A stretch of DNA of 64,000 bases from positions 925,001 to 989,000 of the forward strand of contig NZ_CP018155.1 in NCBI RefSeq assembly GCF_001889045.1. The letters run 5' to 3'. Position numbers and translations under genes: made by a program. Of the stretch, positions 43,573 to 54,697 are shown piece by piece (within the stretch, counting starts at the first letter, position 1; the number at the start of each line of letters is the position of its first letter). Origin of the DNA: Tenacibaculum todarodis (lineage in GTDB: Bacteria > Bacteroidota > Bacteroidia > Flavobacteriales > Flavobacteriaceae). Below the pieces are notes generated by a model that saw only the letters and a list, made by a program, of their open reading frames with translations, ran no database searches and was not told where the DNA came from.

Positions 43573-43758
43573 TAAAATTTTAAAGTATTTTACTGACAAT
43601 CAACTAGTTATATTGTTTTTAGATAATAGGATTCCTGTCCGCTTTTGTGCAGATATTGTGAGTTTAGACAACTCTTTGAATGTTTGATATGTAGGGAATA
43701 CTTACACGATATATTGGCATCTAATGGTTTTTGATAAAAGTGAAAATAAATTTTCACT

Positions 43759-43820
43759 GGATTCCCATTTTCATGGGAATGACAACTTTAATTGTTCTCT
43801 CAATTATAAATTGAGAGGAT
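43759..43820. repeat. Third two-hairpin module of the RNA-repair locus
   Basis: GGATTCCCATTTTCATGGGAA at 43759 followed by TGACAAC, then CTCTCAATTATAAATTGAGAG (43797-43818) and a T-run. It has the same arrangement as the modules at 39598 and 39701. It lies in the 848-bp gap between the rtcB2 gene and the partner gene of the second rtcB; the rest of that gap holds the leader features listed separately. Confidence 0.55.
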
Positions 43821-43836
43821 TTTTTTCAATAAAAAG

Positions 43837-43860
43837 CGTCCAAAAAATGAATTTTGGACG
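43837..43860. terminator. Terminator downstream of the second RtcB operon
   Basis: CGTCCAAAA / TTTTGGACG stem with A-run before and T-run after, so it can work on both strands. On the minus strand it ends the operon whose last gene stops at 44030. Confidence 0.75.
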
Positions 43861-44029
43861 TTTTTATTATCTTTTAAAAGTATTTTACCTAAAACATTGA
43901 CCTAATAAGTCGCAGCTTAGCGTCCGTTTTATGTGATTTATATATGTTCATAAGCGTTTTACTTTTATTTTTTACTTGTTTATTATGGTGCAAATATGCG
44001 AGAAAATTGGTTAATCTTCCAAATTTTGA

Positions 44030-46034
<2,005 letters not shown>

Positions 46035-46111
46035 TCAGTATGCTCCACAAACTCCTCGTTTTATGGAGCGATTACTTTTGAAAGATTTTAGTTTCTTTCT
46101 TATGATTCCGT

Positions 46112-46150
46112 TGCAAATATTTAACACAAATGCGCAATCTTTTTGCGTAG
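46112..46150 (-). promoter_or_regulatory. Shared repair-locus promoter module, second-rtcB operon
   Basis: Contains the dyad TGCGCAA-TCTTT-TTGCGTA (46131-46149) and on the minus strand ends in AATATTTGCA. It matches the module at 40523-40561 over 39 ungapped bases. It sits between the divergent rtcB (start 46004) and WYL (start 46188) genes. The dyad lies where a -33 box would be, which fits an activator-dependent promoter. Confidence 0.68.
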
Positions 46151-46187
46151 TAAAAATTATTTTCTATTTTTATTGAAAATTATTAAA

Positions 46188-47201
46188 ATGGCTTCTAATA
46201 AAAATGCTTTAATCCGTTATAAAACCATCGATCAATGTTTACGAAACAACATGAAACGCTGGACTTTAAACGATTTAATTGATGCTTGCTCAGATGCTTT
46301 GTATGAATACGAAGGAAAAGATGTATATGTAAGTAAACGAACAATACAATTAGATATTCAGTTAATGCGTAGTGATAAATTAGGCTACAATGCACCAATT
46401 GAAGTGTATGAGCGTAAATATTATCGTTATGCGGAAGAAGATTACAGCATTAAAAACATTCCGGTTACTGATAATGATATTAAAATTATGAATGAAGCCA
46501 TTCAAATGTTACGTCAGTTTAAAGATTTCTCGTTGTTTCAAGAAATGGACGGAGTTTTACAACGTTTAGAAGATTCGGTTTATTCATCACAAAAAAACAA
46601 CAGAGCCATTATTCATTTGGATAAAAATGAACAATTAAAAGGTTTAAAATTTATTGATCCTATTTATGAGGCTATTCAACATAAAAAAGTGATTAGAATT
46701 ACGTATCAATCATTTAAAGCTCGAAATCCCAGTGATATGACTGTTCATCCGCAGTTATTAAAAGAATATAACAATAGATGGTTTTTATTAGCTTCACATA
46801 AAAAACAATTTATAACATTGGCTTTAGATAGGATTTCTAATATCATAAAAGATCAAAATACTGAATACAATGATTTACAAATTGATGGAGATATCTATTA
46901 TAAAGATGTAATTGGAGCAACGGTTGCAAATACTCGCCCTCAAAGAATACAATTTTGGATTGATAAACACAATGCTCCTTACGTAATTACAAAACCATTT
47001 CATCATACTCAACGTTTAATTAAAAGAACAGATGATGGTGTTATTTTTAATATCTTAGTTCAAATTAACTACGAATTAGAAAGAAAAATTCTTGGTTTTG
47101 GAGATAGTATAGAAATCCAGAAACCAGAACGTTTACGTAATCGAATGATTGGTAAATTGAAAAAATCAATTGAAATATATTCTAAAATTAAACACAAATA
47201 A
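46188..47201 (+). CDS. WYL-domain transcriptional regulator of the RNA-repair locus
   Basis: 337 residues from ATG 46188 (MASNKNALIRYKTIDQ); the frame is open to 46143 but that would run through the dyad. N-terminal winged HTH (LIDACSDALYEYEGKDVYVSKRTIQLDIQLMRS), central WYL domain (VIRITYQSFKARNPSDMTVHPQLLKEYNNRWFLLASH) and a C-terminal WCX-like part. WYL domains sense nucleic-acid-related ligands. Divergent from rtcB, it takes the place that RtcR holds in proteobacterial operons. Confidence 0.88.
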   Translation: MASNKNALIRYKTIDQCLRNNMKRWTLNDLIDACSDALYEYEGKDVYVSKRTIQLDIQLMRSDKLGYNAPIEVYERKYYRYAEEDYSIKNIPVTDNDIKIMNEAIQMLRQFKDFSLFQEMDGVLQRLEDSVYSSQKNNRAIIHLDKNEQLKGLKFIDPIYEAIQHKKVIRITYQSFKARNPSDMTVHPQLLKEYNNRWFLLASHKKQFITLALDRISNIIKDQNTEYNDLQIDGDIYYKDVIGATVANTRPQRIQFWIDKHNAPYVITKPFHHTQRLIKRTDDGVIFNILVQINYELERKILGFGDSIEIQKPERLRNRMIGKLKKSIEIYSKIKHK

Positions 47202-47239
47202 AGGTTTCGTTTATATTATCAGCTTAAAGAAAAAAATAA

Positions 47240-47596
47240 ATGACAATTCAAGATATCATTGGCGAATTTCAAATAATAGGAAGTAATCAAGATGAAAGTG
47301 ATAACACTTACAAAGGAACACTTTCTTTAACGTTGGATGCAAATAATAGAATTATCGCAAAATGGTTGATTAACAAAAGTCAGCAACAACTTGGAACCGG
47401 TTTTTTTAAAGATAATATTTTAGTTATCAACTTTAATTATCAAGGTTATGAAAATACTATTTACAAAGGTGTGGTTGTTTATAGGTGTATTTCTAAAGAT
47501 ATTTTAGACGGATTTTGGTCTGAAGAATTGGGAAATCCATTATTTCTTGGTGATGAACGCTGTTTTAGAATAAAAGAAAAAGAACTTATAAATTAA
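47240..47596 (+). CDS. Uncharacterised small beta-rich protein
   Basis: 118 residues, no signal peptide or membrane segment. Alternating hydrophobic strands (YKGTLSLTLDANNRIIAKWLI, NILVINFNYQGYENTIYKGVVVYRCI) suggest a small beta barrel. No family recognised. The next gene (YchJ-like) begins at its stop codon, so the two are cotranscribed. Confidence 0.6.
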   Translation: MTIQDIIGEFQIIGSNQDESDNTYKGTLSLTLDANNRIIAKWLINKSQQQLGTGFFKDNILVINFNYQGYENTIYKGVVVYRCISKDILDGFWSEELGNPLFLGDERCFRIKEKELIN

Positions 47597-47964
47597 TGAT
47601 GAACTGTCCTTGTAATCCGCATAAAACCTACAAAAACTGTTGCCAAAAAGCACATCTAAATATTAAAAGTGTAACCACTCCAGAAGCTTTAATGCGCTCA
47701 CGTTACAGTGCTTTTGTGTTGGCTAATATTGACTATTTACAAAAAAGCCACCATAGTAAAACAAGACCTTCAAAACTTGAAAATAAAGAAATATTGGCTT
47801 GGACAAAATCTGTAGAATGGGTAAAATTAGATGTTCTTAATTCTACTGAAAACTCAGTGGAATTTAAAGCTTACTTTTACGAAAATGGTTCTTTAAATGT
47901 AATCCATGAACATTCTTTTTTTGAAAAAGAAAATAATCATTGGGTTTATAAAAGTGCTTTATAA
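47596..47964 (+). CDS. YchJ-like SEC-C motif protein
   Basis: 122 residues; two adjacent ATGs (47596, 47599) are possible. N-terminal zinc-binding MNCPCNPHKTYKNCC is the SEC-C-type motif. TPEALMRSRYSAFVLANIDYL is diagnostic for the YchJ/UPF0225 family, whose core is NTF2-like. The role is unknown. It is followed by a bidirectional terminator. Confidence 0.88.
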   Translation: MMNCPCNPHKTYKNCCQKAHLNIKSVTTPEALMRSRYSAFVLANIDYLQKSHHSKTRPSKLENKEILAWTKSVEWVKLDVLNSTENSVEFKAYFYENGSLNVIHEHSFFEKENNHWVYKSAL

Positions 47965-48086
47965 AATGGAATAGCTCTCAAATAATCTTTTAACAAGATA
48001 TTTTGAAGCTTACATTGTTTATGAGATTGTCTACAATTAATTAATTTACTTTTAATTTACCTCTTTTTTAAATCAATTACATAAAA

Positions 48087-48110
48087 AAACCAAAACAATA
48101 GTTTCGGTTT
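48087..48110. terminator. Bidirectional terminator
   Basis: AAACCAAAAC / GTTTCGGTTT stem with an A-run before and T8 after, separating the plus-strand YchJ-like gene from the minus-strand ABC permease/peptidase gene. Confidence 0.75.
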
Positions 48111-48132
48111 TTTTTATTATGCTATAAATTAT

Positions 48133-51100
48133 TTACAACTTCCTACGGTTATCTTCAGATTGTGTGTCTATTAACTTATTGTATGGATCTACACCAACTT
48201 CAACAGGCTTTTTATCAACTATAATTGTAACCTTGTTATCTATCTGTGTAATTTTATGTTTCTGTAAATACAGTTCTATTTCTTTCTTTTTACCATCAAC
48301 CTCTTCTTCACCAAAAATACCAACATCTATATAATCTGCTAATTTTACTGATAAAATTGGTTTTTTCATTTTATCTGTTTTAAAAGAAAGTGTATCACCA
48401 ACTTGCTCACCATAATAACGTTTTCCTTTTTCATCATTTCTATATTTAGAAACGTTAAACTCAATATCTACTTGATATTTTCCATTGTCTAATTTGGTAA
48501 CTTCTGCATCTGTAATTCTATTTCTATATAGCGTTACAGTTTCAAACATATCTTTAATAACATATTGTAAAGAATCTGGAGTTACTTCTCTTATTTTATC
48601 TACCATTTCTATAGACGTTGTATAAGGTGCATCTTGAAACTTTACTTTTTCTACATATTCTTTTAAAGCATTGTTCAACTTCTTTTCGCCAATATAATCG
48701 CTTAAAGCGTAGAAAACTAAAGATCCTTTTTGATAACGTATATAACCTTGACCATCGTTATACATTAACGATTTTTCTCTTTTACGCTCTAAAGTTCTTT
48801 GCATTAAATAACCATCTAAAGCTTTCTTTAAGAATTTACGCATTTCTTGTTTTCCTAAATCGTGTTCTAATACTTTTAGGGCTACATATTCAGACAAACT
48901 TTCTGATAACATTGTTGCTCCTAAAACATCGGCACCAATTACTTGATGCGCCCACCATTGATGTGCTAATTCGTGTACTGTAATTGCATACGGATAATCT
49001 ACACCACTATCTTCTTTATCTACCGCAGCAATAAATCCTACACCTTCTGAATACGGAATTGTATTTGGAAAAGATTGTGCAAAACTTCCGCCAGTTCTAG
49101 GAAACTCTACAATTCTTACTTGTTTATGCTGATAAGGACTAAAGTTTTCTGAATTATAGGCTAAGGAAGCTTTAATTCCATCCATCATTCTATCCAAATT
49201 ATATTCGTGTCCTTTTTGATAATATATTTCTAAGTTTACATCTTTCCATTTATCCTTTTTGATTTCATATTTAGCAGAATTAAACGCATAAAAATTTAAG
49301 ATTTTACTATCCATTTTATAATGAAAATATCTTCTATCACCTTCTTTCCACTCTTTTTGAAGATAACCTGGCGCAATTGCAATTTGATCTTCTGAAGTAG
49401 AAACTGTAGCTTCAAAATCTATCCAATCAGAATCTCTAGAAATATATGTATTACCTAAAGCAGTTGAATCTGACGGATGTGGTCTTAAATCGTTTTTCTC
49501 TAAATCGTATTTCTTACGAGTAGAATTGTCTGTTAATTCTCCTGCGCCTGTATAACCAAAAGAAGGATAAATTCCACTATTCATAAACGTACCATTAGAT
49601 CTTACTGGAGAATTTTTTCTGAAAAAAGTATTTGGTTTGTTTTTAACCGTAAACTTTAATTCTAAACTATCTCCGGGATTTAAAGGTGTATTTAGTTTAT
49701 AGATATCAAAATTATGAATTGTATCTTCTAAAACTAACGTATTTGGTTTGCTAAACTCAAAAGTGCTTGGATATCCGTTATGATTTAAAAACAAACTGTC
49801 AATAGCTTCATTGGTTTTGTTTATCATTTTATAAGTACCAGAAGAATTGAAATCGTATGTTTTTGGAAATAAATCCATATTCACATTAACCGCTACAATT
49901 CTTGGTTGTGCTTTACCTTCATACTTTTTGTATTTTTTTTCCCATTCTACACGTCCTTTTTCTCTTTCTTTAGAGGAAGTTCTTTGGTTTACAATATTGT
50001 TTTCATAAAAAATACGTGTTCCTAAACCTAAAAACCCTATCAATAAAACGCCTAAAACTAAACCTGTCTTTAAGTTAAAACGATTTTTAAAAATCGATAA
50101 CCTTTCACTAAAAGAACTTGGAATACCACGAACCCAAAACAGACTTGTAAGCCCTAAAAATAGTAATCCTGCTAAGAACCAATACCCTTTATAAGTCAAA
50201 TATCTTTGAAGAGAAAAATCGTAACCATTCATATCTGAATAGCTAAATCCTGGGCCTTGATTGTATTTAAATATTGCTTGTTCTATACCAAGAAAAGAAA
50301 GCAACGGCAATCCAAAATTTAACACTATTAGAATAAATAAACCCACATAAGGATTACCTACTAATGTTTGAATAAATAATGCTATAAATGCCCAAATTGC
50401 AAAATGGATAAATTGTAACACAAATAACTCAAAGATATAATGACCTATTTCATAATTATAAAAACCTTGAGAAGTTTGATAAATGATTCCAGCAATCATT
50501 ACAACTGCTAATAATACCAATTGCACTTTTAATAAAGCAATTAGTTTAGATAACCATAATACCCAATTTGGTGCTGGTGTAACATCTACCAAATGATTAA
50601 CTTTTGCCATTTTACCTCTATGCACTAACATACCAGCATATAAAAAAGTAATAATGTTTATTGATAAAACAAAAGAACCTGTTCCATTTTCTAGCATTTT
50701 CCAAGTAACTGGTAATGTTTTTGTTCCAAGAATATTTCCAACTTCAGAAAGTGCTATCACCGCTATAATTAATCCTACCAAAACTATTGCTAAAAAAGGC
50801 AATGCTTTAACTATATATTTAAAATCTAAATTAGATAATTTCCAAGTTGTTTTTAAATTCTGAAGGAAAGAAAAGTTATAATTTACTTCTGGTAAATTAA
50901 TACGTGTAATTCCACCAAAATTCTTTTTTATTACACGTTCTCCTTTTTCTTTTTTAAAGAATGAAAAACTAATTGCGTTCTGACTAAAAGAGAATTTCTT
51001 ATAAACCCAACCAAATATTAAAGTAGAAATACCCAACCATAATAATCTATTGTAAATAATTACGCTTTCAAAAGGTAAAGCAGCTTCATTTTGTTCAGCT

Positions 51101-51786
51101 AGTGTCCAATACTTAGTGTAATAACGCAAAGAAGCATCACCATAAGGGTCTAAAATACCAGCTATAAATCTGTTTTCTTCTTCAGATAACATTCCTTGTA
51201 ACAAACCTTGGAAAAACATTAAAATTATTACAGCTATAAAACCAGCAGCTATACTTCTTGTAAAGGTTACTACTGCAAAAACAATGGCTCCAAAAAATAT
51301 TAAATTAGGTAAGATATATACAAAATAAGAATGCAAATAGGCACCAAAATTAAAAGTATTTACAATCTCAGAATTTGTCCCAGGAAATCTAAATCCTATA
51401 AAAACAGCTAAACCAATTGTAAGGACAATTAATGTTACAATAAATAAACCGCTTAAAAATTTTGCAAGTAAATAATTTGCTTTGGTAAATGGATATGAAT
51501 ATAAAATGGAATGCATTTCACTTTTATAATCTCTATAAATGGTAACACCAATTATTGATGGTAGCAAAAAGAAAATTAACTGCGACATTCCATTGAACAT
51601 ATTATAAACTCCAATAGGAGAATTTACAATTTTATTACCTCCAACACTTACAGTAATACCGTCAAAAACACCAGCACTAGCTGCTGCAAAAAAAGTGGAG
51701 ATAATAAATAATAAGGCTAAATAAATATAAAAGGCTGGTTTTTTAAACCAAGTAGAAATTTCGTGTTTAAATATAGTTGAAAACAT
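48133..51786 (-). CDS. ABC transporter permease fused to an M1-family aminopeptidase
   Basis: 1217 residues. The N-terminal half has about a dozen membrane helices in two ABC-2-type permease sets (FKHEISTWFKKPAFYIYLALLFIISTFF...). From about residue 630 there is a periplasmic peptidase of the M1 type, with the zinc site HELAHQWWAH and the downstream Glu in SLSEYVAL. Fusions of this kind occur in Bacteroidota. The matching ATPase gene lies 80 bp upstream on the same strand. The substrate, possibly a peptide, is unknown. Confidence 0.9.
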   Translation of the reverse strand: MFSTIFKHEISTWFKKPAFYIYLALLFIISTFFAAASAGVFDGITVSVGGNKIVNSPIGVYNMFNGMSQLIFFLLPSIIGVTIYRDYKSEMHSILYSYPFTKANYLLAKFLSGLFIVTLIVLTIGLAVFIGFRFPGTNSEIVNTFNFGAYLHSYFVYILPNLIFFGAIVFAVVTFTRSIAAGFIAVIILMFFQGLLQGMLSEEENRFIAGILDPYGDASLRYYTKYWTLAEQNEAALPFESVIIYNRLLWLGISTLIFGWVYKKFSFSQNAISFSFFKKEKGERVIKKNFGGITRINLPEVNYNFSFLQNLKTTWKLSNLDFKYIVKALPFLAIVLVGLIIAVIALSEVGNILGTKTLPVTWKMLENGTGSFVLSINIITFLYAGMLVHRGKMAKVNHLVDVTPAPNWVLWLSKLIALLKVQLVLLAVVMIAGIIYQTSQGFYNYEIGHYIFELFVLQFIHFAIWAFIALFIQTLVGNPYVGLFILIVLNFGLPLLSFLGIEQAIFKYNQGPGFSYSDMNGYDFSLQRYLTYKGYWFLAGLLFLGLTSLFWVRGIPSSFSERLSIFKNRFNLKTGLVLGVLLIGFLGLGTRIFYENNIVNQRTSSKEREKGRVEWEKKYKKYEGKAQPRIVAVNVNMDLFPKTYDFNSSGTYKMINKTNEAIDSLFLNHNGYPSTFEFSKPNTLVLEDTIHNFDIYKLNTPLNPGDSLELKFTVKNKPNTFFRKNSPVRSNGTFMNSGIYPSFGYTGAGELTDNSTRKKYDLEKNDLRPHPSDSTALGNTYISRDSDWIDFEATVSTSEDQIAIAPGYLQKEWKEGDRRYFHYKMDSKILNFYAFNSAKYEIKKDKWKDVNLEIYYQKGHEYNLDRMMDGIKASLAYNSENFSPYQHKQVRIVEFPRTGGSFAQSFPNTIPYSEGVGFIAAVDKEDSGVDYPYAITVHELAHQWWAHQVIGADVLGATMLSESLSEYVALKVLEHDLGKQEMRKFLKKALDGYLMQRTLERKREKSLMYNDGQGYIRYQKGSLVFYALSDYIGEKKLNNALKEYVEKVKFQDAPYTTSIEMVDKIREVTPDSLQYVIKDMFETVTLYRNRITDAEVTKLDNGKYQVDIEFNVSKYRNDEKGKRYYGEQVGDTLSFKTDKMKKPILSVKLADYIDVGIFGEEEVDGKKKEIELYLQKHKITQIDNKVTIIVDKKPVEVGVDPYNKLIDTQSEDNRRKL

Positions 51787-51866
51787 AATAAAAGAGTTTT
51801 TAGTGTTTAGTTTTAAATGTTTAGTTTTTTTGAGTTTAACTTAAAACTCATAATTAAAACTAGAAA

Positions 51867-52754
51867 CTAATTTAAAACTGGTTCATCTTGTTTTAATGCA
51901 ATAAAATACACATCGTCTAGTTGTGGCTTAGCTGCAACAAAATCTGCTGCCGGTTTTTCTTCTCCAAATACACGAACATTTAATGTATTGTCTTCATTAT
52001 AATTTGATGATAATAAATTATAGGTTGCTTCTACCTCATCTAAATCATCTCTATCAATTATTTTAGTCCAAATTTTACCTTCAATTTCTTTGGTAGCTTC
52101 AATTGGCGTTGTTTTCTTTAAAATTTTTCCACCATTTAAAATTGCCATTTGGTTACATAATTCCTTAACATCTTCAACAATATGTGTAGAGAAAATTACG
52201 GTACAATTTGTACCAACTTCTCTTAAAACATTTAAAAAACGATGTCTTTCCGCTGGATCTAAACCTGCTGTTGGTTCATCAACAATTATTAATTTTGGAT
52301 TGTTTAAAAGTAATTGTGCAATTCCAAAACGTTGTTTCATTCCGCCAGAATAACCGGCAACATATTTCTTTCTCACTTCATATAAATTAGTGATTTCTAA
52401 TACTTCTTTCACTAATTTTTGTCTGTCAGATTTAGATGCAATTCCTTTTAAAGTGGCAAAATAATCTAACAAATCTTCCGCAGACATTTTTGGATACACA
52501 CCAAAAGATTGTGGCAAATACCCTAAAACCTTACGTAACGCCATTTTATCTTCAATCACATTTATATCACCAAAAGTAATTGAACCAGAATCTGGAGCTT
52601 GTAATGTTGCAATCGTTCTCATTAAAGAAGACTTTCCTGCACCGTTTGGTCCTAATAAACCAAACATTCCTGTCCCTATTTCAAGATTTAAGTTATCAAT
52701 AGCTTTTACACCATTTTTATACGTTTTGGTTAAATTCTCTATAGTTAGTTTCAT
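51867..52754 (-). CDS. ABC transporter ATP-binding protein
   Basis: 295 residues. Walker A GPNGAGKSS, Q-loop LPQSFG, signature YSGGMKQR, Walker B LIIVDEPTAGLD and switch His in FSTHIVED. A C-terminal extension (about 215-295) is typical of ABC-2 exporters. Partner of the permease-peptidase fusion encoded next. Confidence 0.93.
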   Translation of the reverse strand: MKLTIENLTKTYKNGVKAIDNLNLEIGTGMFGLLGPNGAGKSSLMRTIATLQAPDSGSITFGDINVIEDKMALRKVLGYLPQSFGVYPKMSAEDLLDYFATLKGIASKSDRQKLVKEVLEITNLYEVRKKYVAGYSGGMKQRFGIAQLLLNNPKLIIVDEPTAGLDPAERHRFLNVLREVGTNCTVIFSTHIVEDVKELCNQMAILNGGKILKKTTPIEATKEIEGKIWTKIIDRDDLDEVEATYNLLSSNYNEDNTLNVRVFGEEKPAADFVAAKPQLDDVYFIALKQDEPVLN

Positions 52755-52875
52755 GATAAATGTGTTTTTAAGTTCAATTTGTTGATAGATAAGTGTGCAA
52801 ATAACAACTTTTGTTACAGACTTTTCAAACTTTTTAATAATTTCCTTTATTTTTACATCATAACAAATACAAATT

Positions 52876-53967
52876 ATGGCAAAAAATAAATCAATATTAA
52901 ATAAGAAATCACTTACATTTTTAGAAAAATACTTAAATAATGCTGCTCCAACTGGTTATGAATGGGAAGGTCAGAAAATTTGGATGGAGTATTTAAAACC
53001 TTACGTAGATACTTTTATTACTGACACTTATGGTTCTGCTGTAGGAGTTATAAATCCTGATGCAAAATACAAAGTTGTAATTGAAGGACATGCAGATGAA
53101 ATTTCTTGGTATGTTAACTATATTTCTGATAACGGATTAATTTATGTGATTAGAAATGGTGGTTCAGATCATCAAATTGCACCTAGTAAGATTGTAAATA
53201 TTCATACTAAAAACGGAATTGTAAAAGGGGTTTTTGGTTGGCCAGCAATTCATACAAGAAACAGAGCAAAAGAAGAAGCGCCAAAACCAGATAATATTTT
53301 TATTGATACAGGTTGTGCAACTAAAGAAGAAGTTGAAAAATTAGGTGTGCATGTTGGTTGTGTAATTACCTATCCAGATGAGTTTCATATTTTAAACGGA
53401 GATAAATTTGTTTGTAGAGCACTTGATAATAGAATGGGCGGATTTATGATTGCTGAAGTTGCTCGTTTACTGAAAGAAAACAAAAAAGAATTACCTTTTG
53501 GATTATACATAACAAACTCTGTACAAGAAGAAATTGGTTTGCGTGGTGCAGAAATGATTACACATACAATTCAGCCAGATGTGGCAATTGTTACCGATGT
53601 AACGCACGATACTACAACACCAATGATTGAAGTTAAAAAAGCAGGTAAATTAGAAATTGGTAAAGGACCCGTTGTTGCGTATGCACCAGCTGTTCAACAA
53701 AAATTGCGTGATTTAATTACGGAAACTGCTGAAGCTAAAAAGATACCTTTTCAACGCTCTGCACTTTCTAGAGCAACAGGAACAGATACTGACGCTTTTG
53801 CTTACAGCAATGGTGGCGTTGCTTCTGCATTAATTTCTTTACCTTTAAGATATATGCATACAACTGTAGAAATGGTTCATAGAGATGATGTTGAAAACGT
53901 TATTAAAATGATTTACGAAACATTGTTGAATATAAAAGACGGAGAAACATTTTCTTATTTTGAATAG
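52876..53967 (+). CDS. M42-family metallopeptidase
   Basis: 363 residues, cytoplasmic. M42 hallmarks: PTGYEWEGQKIW, metal ligands in EGHADEISWYV, CRALDNRMGGF (bridging Asp), VQEEIGLRGAEM (catalytic Glu and metal Glu), TDVTHD, and the final His in RYMHTTVEMVH. These are dinuclear aminopeptidases forming tetrahedral dodecamers. It is divergent from the ABC ATPase gene. Confidence 0.93.
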   Translation: MAKNKSILNKKSLTFLEKYLNNAAPTGYEWEGQKIWMEYLKPYVDTFITDTYGSAVGVINPDAKYKVVIEGHADEISWYVNYISDNGLIYVIRNGGSDHQIAPSKIVNIHTKNGIVKGVFGWPAIHTRNRAKEEAPKPDNIFIDTGCATKEEVEKLGVHVGCVITYPDEFHILNGDKFVCRALDNRMGGFMIAEVARLLKENKKELPFGLYITNSVQEEIGLRGAEMITHTIQPDVAIVTDVTHDTTTPMIEVKKAGKLEIGKGPVVAYAPAVQQKLRDLITETAEAKKIPFQRSALSRATGTDTDAFAYSNGGVASALISLPLRYMHTTVEMVHRDDVENVIKMIYETLLNIKDGETFSYFE

Positions 53968-53977
53968 ATAACAAAAC

Positions 53978-54050
53978 GTCATTGCGAGGAACGAAGCAAT
54001 CTTTTTTAATTGACAAAGAGATTACTTCGTCATTCTTCCTCGTAATGACG
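53978..54050. repeat. Dispersed palindromic repeat (CGTCATTGCGAGG type)
   Basis: CGTCATTGCGAGGAACGAAG (53978-53997) is mirrored by ACTTCGTCATTCTTCCTCG and TAATGACG, ending at 54050. This is a widely distributed bacterial repeat that forms a long hairpin. It occupies the whole gap between the M42 and NUDIX genes. Confidence 0.75.
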
Positions 54051-54060
54051 ATTGTTTTAT

Positions 54061-54606
54061 ATGGATGAATTACTTGACATTTTAACTCCTGAAGGAAAAC
54101 CAACAGGAAAAACTGCTTTAAAATATGAAGCGCATAAAAACGGTTGGTTTCATGCCACTGTTCATATTTGGATTTTTACTTCGGATGAAAAAATACTGCT
54201 TCAAAAAAGAGCAATGACTAAGAAAGTATTTCCGGGTTTATGGGATATTTCTGTTGCAGGACATGTTGCTGCAGGGGAAGAAATTTTAACTTCAGCAAAA
54301 AGAGAAGTTTTTGAAGAAATAGGTTTGCAATTAGAAGACAAAGATCTAATTAAAATTGGTACAAGAATTCATCAAATTTCTCATCCAAACGGAATTCAAG
54401 ACAATGAACATCATCATGTTTTTATTGCTGAATTAAAGGTATCTATTGAGGATTTAAAAATTCAAAAAGAAGAAGTTGATGCTATTAAATTATTTGATTT
54501 ATCAGCTTTAAAAAACACAAAAAACCTAGAAAACGTTTTGCTTCCTAGGTTTCATGATTATTATTGTGCTGTTTTTAATCACATAATAAATAGAATTCAA
54601 AAATAA
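54061..54606 (+). CDS. NUDIX hydrolase (YfcD/isopentenyl-isomerase-like subgroup)
   Basis: 181 residues from ATG 54061 (MDELLDILTPEGKPTGKT); the frame extends three codons upstream to a TTG inside the repeat. NUDIX box GHVAAGEEILTSAKREVFEEIGLQ is complete (G-x5-E-x7-REVxEEIG). FHATVHIWIFTSDEKILLQKRA is usual for the YfcD-type, whose substrate is unknown. It is followed by a terminator. Confidence 0.9.
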   Translation: MDELLDILTPEGKPTGKTALKYEAHKNGWFHATVHIWIFTSDEKILLQKRAMTKKVFPGLWDISVAGHVAAGEEILTSAKREVFEEIGLQLEDKDLIKIGTRIHQISHPNGIQDNEHHHVFIAELKVSIEDLKIQKEEVDAIKLFDLSALKNTKNLENVLLPRFHDYYCAVFNHIINRIQK

Positions 54607-54610
54607 AAAA

Positions 54611-54640
54611 CCACCCTTTCCTAAAATTAGGAATGAGTGG
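54611..54640. terminator. Bidirectional terminator
   Basis: CCACCCTTTCCT / AGGAATGAGTGG stem with two wobble or mismatched pairs; A-run on the left. It separates the NUDIX gene from the convergent T9SS gene. Confidence 0.65.
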
Positions 54641-54697
54641 CATTTTCCCCCAAAAAATTAACTAACTAATAATAAAACCTACTTTTACTATTGTTTT

